Shown piece after piece: positions 7,824 to 13,827 of a stretch of 14,214 bases of DNA (its first letter is position 1; every line of letters starts with the position of its first letter). A program made the position numbers and the translations under genes. Location: contig JANXEC010000016.1 of the NCBI GenBank assembly GCA_025058915.1, positions 1-14,214 on the forward strand, given 5' to 3'. The notes below the pieces were generated by a model. That model did no database searches and had not been told where the DNA came from. It saw only the letters and a list, made by a program, of their open reading frames with translations. Source of the DNA: Microcaldota archaeon. Its GTDB lineage: Archaea; Micrarchaeota; Micrarchaeia; Anstonellales; J096.

Positions 7824-8552
7824 ATGCAGATTCGAAATCTCAAGGTAAAGGTAGGTGATAGGAATATTATAGATGGTCTGAATCTACAGATCCAAGATAT
7901 AGATGTTATCATGGGTCCAAATGGATCAGGTAAGAGCACTCTCAGTAGAGTAATAGCAGGAGACCCAACATATTATGTAGAGGGAGAGATTCTAGTGAAT
8001 GGGGAAAACATATTGGGTCTTGATGTAGAGAGCAGAGTAAATAGATATGGAATATTTATGTCATTCCAACTACCTCCTTATCTTGAAGGTATATCTCTGA
8101 AGCAGCTACTCAAGAAGATATACTACAAGAGATCTGGTTATGATGAGAGGGATCTGAGTAGACTTAGAGAGTTCAATACGGAACTAGAGAGATGGAGAGA
8201 GATACTTGGAATGCCCAAGGAATTCTTGGATAGAGAGGTAAACAAAGATCTCTCTGGTGGAGAGAAGAAAAAGAGTGAGACTCTGCAGATGTTACTCTTC
8301 AAACCCAAATACATCATACTAGATGAGATAGATTCAGGTCTAGACATAGACTCTCTAAAGAGAATAACAGAAGCGATAAACCTATACTACAGAGAGAATA
8401 AGCCTAAGATACTGATGATCACACACTACAACAGAATACTGAAATACATCATCCCAACAACAGTCCACATAATGAAGAATGGTAAGATAGTTAGAAGCGG
8501 TGGCAAGGAACTGATAGATCTAGTGGAATCATATGGATACGATCAGTTCTGA
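7824..8552 (+). CDS. sufC: Fe-S cluster assembly ATPase SufC
   Basis: SufC is the soluble ABC-type ATPase of the SUF system. It normally works in a SufBCD or SufBC scaffold complex. Walker A is GPNGSGKST (31-39, Lys37), the Q-loop is FQLPP (Gln82), the signature is LSGGEKKKSE (143-152), Walker B is YIILDEIDSGLD (163-174, Glu168) and the switch is His201 in MITHYNR. SGGEKKK..E and DEIDSGLDID are characteristic of SufC among ABC ATPases. The N-terminal segment before Walker A lacks several residues of the usual GEVHA(I/L)MGPNG stretch, so the protein is trimmed (242 residues against about 250). It heads an operon with sufS (20-bp overlap) and sufU. Its normal partner genes sufB and sufD are not in this window. 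Confidence 0.95.
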   Translation: MQIRNLKVKVGDRNIIDGLNLQIQDIDVIMGPNGSGKSTLSRVIAGDPTYYVEGEILVNGENILGLDVESRVNRYGIFMSFQLPPYLEGISLKQLLKKIYYKRSGYDERDLSRLREFNTELERWREILGMPKEFLDREVNKDLSGGEKKKSETLQMLLFKPKYIILDEIDSGLDIDSLKRITEAINLYYRENKPKILMITHYNRILKYIIPTTVHIMKNGKIVRSGGKELIDLVESYGYDQF

Positions 8553-9642
8553 TTTTCCTATATTCCAGAGGTATCCAAGATTAATATATTTGGACAATGC
8601 AGCTACCACTCAGAAACCTCGCCCTGTGATAGAAGCACTGAGAGAATTCTATGAGAACTACAATTCCAACATACACAGAGGGGTATACTCTCTGAGCGAA
8701 CAGGCCACTGATATCTACGAGAGATCTAGAGAGAGAGTTGCGAGGTTCATAGGTGCAGATCCCTCCCAGATAGTGTTTGTGAAGAATGCCACTGAAGGAT
8801 TGAATCTAGCAATATCAAACATGCGATCACGTGAGATAGTCTCAACAATATACGAACATCACAGTACTCTCTTACCTATTTATCGCTACTCCAAATCATA
8901 TCGGCTGGAGAGAGACCCATACAGAATAAGATCCTCAAACATAGTCATAAACCATCTAAGTAATGTCACAGGTAAGGTTATAGACATACAGATTGTTAGG
9001 GATAATAATCCTGATGCGGTTATAGTTGTTGATGGGACTCAATACATACCTCACTTCAGAATGGATCTGAAGAAGATAGATGTTGACTTCTATGCATTCT
9101 CTCCTCACAAGATGCTAGGACCTACCGGTATAGGGATTCTGTATATTCGTGATCCTATGAAATATGAACCTCTCATATATGGAGGAGGTACTGTGAGTAA
9201 TGTAACTGAGAGGATGTACAGACTGTTAGATAACAACAGTAGATACGAAGCTGGAACCCCTCCAATCGCAGAGGCATATGCCTCCTCAGTAGCTATGGAT
9301 TACCTAGAGGCACATAGAGAGCATCTAGAGAGACTAGATAGAGAGATACTTAAGGAAGCAAATAGGTTGTTTGATGAATACAGGATATATCCTATCAACA
9401 GAGATCAAGATGTACCTATATTCTCTTTCTATTTCCAGAGAATTCACCCTCATGATGTTGCAGAGATACTCGATACAGCTCATAATATTGCTGTCAGATC
9501 AGGTTATCATTGTGCCCAGCCTCTTCATGAACACTTGGGAATAGGACCTACCACCAGAGCAAGTTTCTATATTTACAACTCCATAGAACATCTGAATAGG
9601 TTGATGGAAGCTTTAAAAAATGTAGTAAGAAAATTCACATAA
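8533..9642 (+). CDS. sufS: Cysteine desulfurase SufS (class II)
   Basis: This PLP enzyme takes sulfur from cysteine, giving alanine and an enzyme persulfide that feeds Fe-S cluster assembly. Motifs are IYLDNAATTQKP (18-29), the HHS cofactor-stacking histidine at His110, VVDGTQ (Asp167, Gln170), the Schiff-base lysine Lys193 in FSPHKMLGPTG, YEAGTPP (238-244) and the catalytic Cys327 in VRSGYHCAQP. The RSGyHCAqP form identifies the SufS/CsdA class rather than IscS. At 369 residues it is about 35 shorter than usual; the loss is mainly around residues 98-160, where the TIYEHHS segment and the next helix and strand are condensed. The start lies within the sufC 3' end but gives the normal SufS N-terminus. 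Its TAA overlaps the ATG of the scaffold gene by one base. Confidence 0.95.
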   Translation: MDTISSDFPIFQRYPRLIYLDNAATTQKPRPVIEALREFYENYNSNIHRGVYSLSEQATDIYERSRERVARFIGADPSQIVFVKNATEGLNLAISNMRSREIVSTIYEHHSTLLPIYRYSKSYRLERDPYRIRSSNIVINHLSNVTGKVIDIQIVRDNNPDAVIVVDGTQYIPHFRMDLKKIDVDFYAFSPHKMLGPTGIGILYIRDPMKYEPLIYGGGTVSNVTERMYRLLDNNSRYEAGTPPIAEAYASSVAMDYLEAHREHLERLDREILKEANRLFDEYRIYPINRDQDVPIFSFYFQRIHPHDVAEILDTAHNIAVRSGYHCAQPLHEHLGIGPTTRASFYIYNSIEHLNRLMEALKNVVRKFT

Positions 9643-10019
9643 TGGATCTGTACACAGATGATTTCATAGCAATATACAAAAATCCCATGAAGTATGGAAC
9701 CATACAAGACTATACACATGTATTGGATGGTAACAACGGTTCTTGTGGAGATAATATTAGAATATATGTAAAAATGAATGGAGATGTTATAGAGAGAGTT
9801 GGGTTTGAAGGGAAGGGATGTGTTATAAGCATAGTATCAACATCCCTATTACTATCGTATCTTGAAGGTAAGACACTCAAACATCTCAGTGAGATAGATG
9901 AGGAAGATATGTATTTGTTGATTGGAATAGATCTATCCATGAATCCCTCTAGGAAGAAGTGTATGATGTTACCTCTTGACACTATGAGGAAACTTCTATC
10001 TGCAGCTCCACACACCTAA
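9642..10019 (+). CDS. sufU: SufU/IscU-type Fe-S scaffold or sulfur-transfer protein
   Basis: The 125-residue protein belongs to the IscU/NifU-N/SufU family, which receives persulfide sulfur from the desulfurase and either builds a cluster or relays sulfur. All three ligand cysteines are present: Cys35 in NGSCGDN with Asp37, Cys60 in GKGCVIS, and Cys107 in RKKCMML. The N-terminal helix DDFIAIYKNPMKYG is typical. It is shorter than many bacterial SufU proteins, and I could not establish the alignment between Cys60 and Cys107 closely. Because it follows sufS directly (TAATG overlap), the SufU name is preferred over IscU, but a true scaffold role is equally possible. The last 24 bp overlap the convergent nuclease gene. 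Confidence 0.9.
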   Translation: MDLYTDDFIAIYKNPMKYGTIQDYTHVLDGNNGSCGDNIRIYVKMNGDVIERVGFEGKGCVISIVSTSLLLSYLEGKTLKHLSEIDEEDMYLLIGIDLSMNPSRKKCMMLPLDTMRKLLSAAPHT

Positions 10020-10517
10020 ATTTTTCCTCCTTGCCTCTTCCTCTACTTTCATACATTTTTCTACATACCTCCTGAGCCCCTCCTCTACCCTAGCATTTAG
10101 ATCTCTGTAATAACAGAATGCTAATCCCTCTCCAACCATCTGTATGGCAAGGGGTTCTGAACCCTCTCCTAAGAATATACCTAATTCCCTCCCATATCTA
10201 TCTGTCTTTCCATACAGAGAGATGTTTCTGAGATTCCTCTTCAGATACTCTCTAGCTCTAAGAGCTATATCCAACATACATGATCCGTTCATGTCTCTCC
10301 ATCTATCTTTCTGAACACCTATCTCAGGGGTATCCATCAGCATGTCTCTGTATAGAACTCTAACATCTCGATTGATTATCGCTACTGTATCCCCATCTAT
10401 AAACTCTGTGGAATTATTTATCTCAACAACATCTCTCGTCTCTCCCGAGATACTCAAGAGATACAACACTAGCAACGATATAAGAATTATGAACACAAAC
10501 AGTATGATCTCTCTCAA
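9996..10517 (-). CDS. Membrane-anchored thermonuclease (SNase)-like protein
   Basis: The 173-residue protein has an N-terminal membrane helix (residues 4-24) followed by a staphylococcal-nuclease fold on the outside. Active-site positions of the family are all visible: FIDGDTV (Asp41 and Asp43 region, metal), Arg57 and Asp62 and Glu65 in YRDMLMDTPE (same spacing as Arg35, Asp40 and Glu43 of the S. aureus enzyme), and Arg110 in TDRYGRELG (Arg87 equivalent). It ends with the usual EEEARRKNLGVWS. An active Ca-dependent DNA/RNA endonuclease tethered to the outer membrane face is therefore plausible, for example for scavenging nucleotides from host or environmental nucleic acids (inference). It overlaps the upstream 199-residue gene by 4 bp and the convergent sufU by 24 bp. 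Confidence 0.92.
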   Translation of the reverse strand: MREIILFVFIILISLLVLYLLSISGETRDVVEINNSTEFIDGDTVAIINRDVRVLYRDMLMDTPEIGVQKDRWRDMNGSCMLDIALRAREYLKRNLRNISLYGKTDRYGRELGIFLGEGSEPLAIQMVGEGLAFCYYRDLNARVEEGLRRYVEKCMKVEEEARRKNLGVWSCR

Positions 10518-11113
10518 TTATCTATCACCATATACATCTGTATATTTCTGTGATCGATTGCAAAGTATATATCTCCTGATTTCATGTATATATAATCTCT
10601 ATCCATACTCAGTACATTTATTCTGTCAAAGTAGTTTGTCCAGTACTTGAGAACAATAGCTTTCTGGATGATATTGTTATACATGATCAGAGATTCTGGA
10701 TACATGTTATATCCTAGGAACATACCAAACCCTAGCTCTGGGAAGTACAATGGTAATCCTGAGATGATGTTCATAGATATCTTTGATATGTCTCGATCAA
10801 GATTTATTATAGTTTCCTTTTCAAGTGGAAAGGAAACATATAGAGAAGGTCTATCGTGCATGGTATATGGATATATAGCACCTAAGAGATTAGGATCAGG
10901 AATCAACAGAACTATTATCCCTCGCTCTGTCTCCCTCTTCTGATATCTCTGATCATACAGGACTCTATCTGGATCATGAATAAGTCTGATATAGAAACTG
11001 GACCATCTCATTCTGGTGTTCTTCACGCTGTCTTGGAGATCTATACCTCTAGCCATATTCTTACTATGAATAGTTCTGATGTATGCAGGAGGAGTAGTGA
11101 TATTCACTCTCAT
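10514..11113 (-). CDS. Unrecognised 199-residue protein upstream of the nuclease gene
   Basis: I do not recognise this protein. It has an N-terminal basic and polar stretch, a strand-rich middle (RGIIVLLIPDP, PSLYVSFPLEKE), a moderately hydrophobic patch (GLPLYFPELGFGMFLGYNMYP, about 116-136) and a C-terminal set of short strands (YIYMKSGDIYFAIDHRNIQMYMVID). It has no cysteine and no clear signal peptide or membrane span, so it is probably cytoplasmic or peripheral. It is very rich in Tyr, Met and Ile. The start lies 24.5 nt from the central TTTAAA of the divergent gap, which supports it. Its TGA overlaps the nuclease ATG, so the two are probably co-translated. The frame is long and well bounded, so it is very likely a real gene; the function is unknown. 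Confidence 0.75.
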   Translation of the reverse strand: MRVNITTPPAYIRTIHSKNMARGIDLQDSVKNTRMRWSSFYIRLIHDPDRVLYDQRYQKRETERGIIVLLIPDPNLLGAIYPYTMHDRPSLYVSFPLEKETIINLDRDISKISMNIISGLPLYFPELGFGMFLGYNMYPESLIMYNNIIQKAIVLKYWTNYFDRINVLSMDRDYIYMKSGDIYFAIDHRNIQMYMVIDN

Positions 11114-11133
11114 ATGAGATATTAGATAGAAAG

Positions 11134-11141
11134 GTTTAAAA
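11134..11141. promoter_or_regulatory. Shared TATA element between 199-residue gene and small gene
   Basis: A palindromic TTTAAA (11135-11140, in GGTTTAAAAC) lies in the middle of a 51-bp gap, 24.5 nt from the ATG at 11113 (minus strand) and 27.5 nt from the ATG at 11165 (plus strand). On the plus side it is preceded by the purine-rich GAAAGG, a plausible BRE. Its plus-strand role supports the small 39-codon gene. Confidence 0.65.
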
Positions 11142-11164
11142 CTTTTTACAAGTATTTATTATTA

Positions 11165-11284
11165 ATGTTCATTAGACAGAAGTTCATCAAAACAAAGGAT
11201 GCAGTGATAGTAAAGAACTATATCCTTGGTATACCCTATGATGAGAAGAAAGTATACGTACTGAACGATGCTAATCAAGACTAG
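11165..11284 (+). CDS. Small 39-residue protein, unknown
   Basis: An ATG at 11165 opens a frame of 39 codons ending in TAG at 11282-11284 (MFIRQKFIKTKDAVIVKNYI at the start). The peptide is basic at first, then has strand-like VIVKNYILGIPY and KKVYVLND segments, so it could form a tiny beta fold. Support for its being real is as follows. It fills the space between two genes almost exactly. Its stop overlaps the convergent ATPase stop by 3-4 bp, as at other convergent ends here. It sits 27 nt from a clear TATA element. Without it, 167 bp would be unassigned in a densely packed region. The family is unknown. Confidence 0.6.
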   Translation: MFIRQKFIKTKDAVIVKNYILGIPYDEKKVYVLNDANQD

Positions 11285-13560
11285 ATTGCCTGCTGTTTGA
11301 GCATCTTGAGCTCTAACTCTACCAAGGATGGGAATGTAGAGTCAAATACTCTCTGTGCTTCCCCAAAGTCTACTTCTCCAAACTCCTGCTCCATATCAAA
11401 TATGATCTTGTTTGCAAGGTTGTTAGCCTTCAGATAGAAATCCAGTTTCATCAGATCTTTGTTACCTGTGTCCATGGCAGCTCGGTAGATACGATATATA
11501 GTATAACCTTTATAGAATGCCTGAAGTATGAGTTCCTCTGGTTTGAATCCATTCTCATCAGCTCTTCTCTGAATTGTGGGTGGGATGAACACTATGTCTA
11601 GTTCTTTGCTGAGTCTAGATATGTTCAGATCTTTCCACTCTCTCTGATTTGCCTCTGGATTCTTCAGAAACTGAGCCTTCAATATAGTATCATCTATATT
11701 CTGACCTCTCTCCAATTCGAACACCTTCTCAAACTTCTTCTCCTTCCTGTTACTCTCATACTCAAAACCTATTACCCTATATGTTCTACCTCTCCTACTG
11801 AACCTGAGTTTCTTCAGGAAAGTGTACCGATCTGTAGCGAACATTGAACTTGATGGTATTCCAAACACAAGTTCCAACCTATCTCTTATATCAGCCAGAC
11901 TCTCTGCGTGAAGGTTGTATAGTAGGAATACTCCTGGCTGTGTGTTCAGGAGATTAATAATACCTTGGACATTCGACTTGGATCTTACCTCGTTGATGAT
12001 CAGGGCTGCATCTCCCATTCTCAACAGAGCATTTGCCATAGCAACCAAATCCAATTCTGCAAGATCTCTGTTCAGATGCTCCATGTCCAGAGATGCTATT
12101 CTTGCAGCACCTATGTGGAATCCTCTCTTCCTGTATGCTCTTACAGGTATCTCCCATATATCCTGTACAGGTATAATTCTCCTCCTTGTTCCTATGGCAC
12201 ATATCTTCGCAGCTGTGAATGAAGTCTTACCTACTCCTTTTACACCTAACACAGCCTCTGAAGATCCATATGTGACCAGCACATCATCATAGCCTGCAAA
12301 CATAGGTGTCATGGATTTATAGTATAGATACTGTGCATATGTGAAAGGTTCTTCAGACATCAGTCTCAGAGCACCCTGTAACTCTCCAAAGGTAGCTGGA
12401 GGTCTCTGTAGGTGACATCTCATATAGGCTCTAGAACTAACCACATCCACCACGGGTGAGTTAGAATCAAACTTCTTACCTCTCTCAGAGAGAACCATGT
12501 TCTTGAATGCTCTCTCCAGCTGCTCTCTATTATATCTGTAAAGAGTATGAACTATTCCGAACTCTCTGTGATCTAGGTATATAGGAGAGTTCTCACTATC
12601 TATGTATATATCTGTTACATTATCTCTATCGAGAGATATGTTCTCTATAGGAGCTCCAAAACCTATCACCCATGATGCTGCGTCTCTTGCCATCAGTAGA
12701 GCTTGCCTAGGTGTTATTGGTATGTTCCTTAGGAGTGCTGCCTCTAAGAACAGCTGTTTGTATTCATTGATCTTGTAGTTGTACAGAACATTATAGTCTT
12801 GGTTTAGAAAGTTCTCTTTGAGTTGGTTGAGTATCAGTTCTCTGAGTAGGTTCTTGAGATCCAGAGATAGTTCCTCTATTTCAGGTTGTCTGATATCGTA
12901 TATATAGATATCTTTCTCAGGAATCTCATATATCTGTACCTTGACTCCATAGGGTAAGACATACTGTCCTTCCTTTTTAGACACTTTGACTGCATCCTCG
13001 GGGATGTCTATTACAACAACATCTATGTAATTCAGAGTAGATAAGTTAACAAGACTTAGGAATGCCTCTTTCACACCTCCTTTTGAGACTACCAAGTTGT
13101 AGAACTTTGTAGATTTGAGTCTATTTATCATGTATTTCACAGTGTTCATGAATATCTCATAACTTTTCATCATACTAGCTCTATCAGGAGTCGGTTCTCT
13201 GTAACTTTCCAAATATCTCACAGCCTCTAGAGGATTAGTGTATGCTGTCGTGAGAAATCTCTTCACAACTTCCATTCTCTTTGTATACATTCCATCTCTT
13301 GGATCTCCATACACCTCCTTTTTTAGGTATATTGCCTCTATCTCACCTAGAGCTCTTGCATATTCAACTAGTATTGATGTTCCTTCCTTAGATAGGGGAT
13401 ATGAACTCTCCTCTTCATATATAATCTGTTCTATATCATGATCCTGAACAAAACTTACTAAATTCTTTAGATGATAGTTCAGGAACTCAGTGGATCCAAA
13501 TTCAAACGATGCTTTTGATAGATCTACATAGGCTTTTTTACCAACTGCTACAAGTTCCAT
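11281..13560 (-). CDS. Type II/IV secretion system ATPase (FlaI/TadA/PilT-like), long N-terminal region
   Basis: The 759-residue protein is a GspE-superfamily ATPase of the kind that powers archaeal archaella, pili or related secretion. An N-domain-like stretch (about 300-400: SLDRDNVTDIYIDSENSPIYLDH, later SNSPVVDVVSSRAYMRCHLQRPPATFG) precedes the motor. Walker A is GVKGVGKTS (439-447, Lys445), the Asp box is PVQDIWEIP (Asp467), Walker B is AALIINEVRS (518-527, Glu524) and the His box is YNLHAES (His551). Walker A and B deviate from the usual GPTGSGKT and GEIRG. About 230 N-terminal residues and about 150 C-terminal residues have no recognised domain. There is no partner membrane protein (TadC/FlaJ) or prepilin in the window. 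The ATG sits 24.5 nt from a TTTAAA box. Confidence 0.88.
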   Translation of the reverse strand: MELVAVGKKAYVDLSKASFEFGSTEFLNYHLKNLVSFVQDHDIEQIIYEEESSYPLSKEGTSILVEYARALGEIEAIYLKKEVYGDPRDGMYTKRMEVVKRFLTTAYTNPLEAVRYLESYREPTPDRASMMKSYEIFMNTVKYMINRLKSTKFYNLVVSKGGVKEAFLSLVNLSTLNYIDVVVIDIPEDAVKVSKKEGQYVLPYGVKVQIYEIPEKDIYIYDIRQPEIEELSLDLKNLLRELILNQLKENFLNQDYNVLYNYKINEYKQLFLEAALLRNIPITPRQALLMARDAASWVIGFGAPIENISLDRDNVTDIYIDSENSPIYLDHREFGIVHTLYRYNREQLERAFKNMVLSERGKKFDSNSPVVDVVSSRAYMRCHLQRPPATFGELQGALRLMSEEPFTYAQYLYYKSMTPMFAGYDDVLVTYGSSEAVLGVKGVGKTSFTAAKICAIGTRRRIIPVQDIWEIPVRAYRKRGFHIGAARIASLDMEHLNRDLAELDLVAMANALLRMGDAALIINEVRSKSNVQGIINLLNTQPGVFLLYNLHAESLADIRDRLELVFGIPSSSMFATDRYTFLKKLRFSRRGRTYRVIGFEYESNRKEKKFEKVFELERGQNIDDTILKAQFLKNPEANQREWKDLNISRLSKELDIVFIPPTIQRRADENGFKPEELILQAFYKGYTIYRIYRAAMDTGNKDLMKLDFYLKANNLANKIIFDMEQEFGEVDFGEAQRVFDSTFPSLVELELKMLKQQAI

Positions 13561-13581
13561 AATATATTAGTAATATGCTCC

Positions 13582-13588
13582 TTTAAAA
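13582..13588 (-). promoter_or_regulatory. TATA element of the secretion ATPase gene
   Basis: TTTAAA at 13582-13587 is centred 24.5 nt from the ATG at 13560, the same geometry as the other promoters here, implying a leaderless mRNA. On the plus strand no start codon lies at the matching distance, so this copy seems to work in one direction only. Confidence 0.65.
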
Positions 13589-13662
13589 AGAAGATGGTAT
13601 GTTGAATTATTAATCAGAACAATCCACAGAATCCAAGTTCAATAATAATTCCATGTATTGTT

Positions 13663-13668
13663 TTTAAA
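13663..13668 (+). promoter_or_regulatory. TATA element of the tRNA-Val/C-D sRNA transcript
   Basis: TTTAAA within TTTTTAAAC is centred 37 nt upstream of the mature tRNA 5' end. A start about 25 nt downstream of the box would fall near 13690-13692, leaving a leader of about 11-13 nt for RNase P to remove. The rest of 13589-13702 shows no supported gene. Confidence 0.6.
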
Positions 13669-13702
13669 CATAACTCTACATTTCTATATAGAGATTTGGG
13701 AT

Positions 13703-13775
13703 GGGCCCGTAGTCGAGTGGCTAAGACGCCGCTCTCACACAGCGGAGATCCCAGGTTCGAATCCTGGCGGGCCCA
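13703..13775 (+). tRNA. tRNA-Val (anticodon CAC)
   Basis: A complete 73-nt cloverleaf folds by eye. The acceptor stem pairs GGGCCCG (13703-13709) with CGGGCCC (13768-13774), with discriminator A at 13775. A short D arm GTC/GAC encloses GAGTGGCTAA. The anticodon stem CCGCT/AGCGG (13729-13733 and 13741-13745) closes loop CTCACAC with anticodon CAC at 13736-13738, reading GUG valine codons. The T arm is CCAGG-TTCGAAT-CCTGG (13751-13767). There is no intron and the 3' CCA is not encoded (TAT follows). The GC-rich stems contrast with the AT-rich surroundings. A box C/D RNA begins one nucleotide downstream, suggesting a common precursor. Confidence 0.95.
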
Positions 13776-13827
13776 TATGATGACAGAGGTGATCTCTGAG
13801 AGATGATGAGAAACGGGCAGACTGATC
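13776..13827 (+). ncRNA. Box C/D guide sRNA (double guide), tandem with tRNA-Val
   Basis: This looks like an archaeal 2'-O-methylation guide RNA. Box C is ATGATGA (13777-13783), box D' is CTGA (13796-13799), box C' is ATGATGA (13803-13809) and box D is CTGA (13822-13825). Both guide spacers are exactly 12 nt (13784-13795 CAGAGGTGATCT; 13810-13821 GAAACGGGCAGA), and the D'-C' gap is 3 nt, as is usual for archaeal C/D sRNAs. All boxes match the consensus RUGAUGA/CUGA. It starts 1 nt after the tRNA and ends where the opposite-strand pth2 stop begins, so RNase Z cleavage of the tRNA could make its 5' end. tRNA-C/D sRNA co-transcripts are known in Nanoarchaeum equitans. Terminal-stem pairing is weak. 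The D' guide resembles a Shine-Dalgarno sequence (see findings). Confidence 0.8.

Noticed and set aside
7691..7939. 82-codon minus-strand frame crossing the nucleotidylyltransferase/sufC gap
   Set aside because: It overlaps two solid genes and the shared promoter, and it is antisense to the sufC Walker A region.
9710..10015. 101-codon minus-strand frame antisense to sufU
   Set aside because: sufU has all three conserved cysteine motifs; the antisense frame has none of any family.
11915..12292. Plus-strand frames of 125 and 85 codons and a minus-strand frame of 82 codons inside the secretion ATPase gene
   Set aside because: They overlap the Walker A/B core of a well-supported gene and have shadow-like composition with no family signature.
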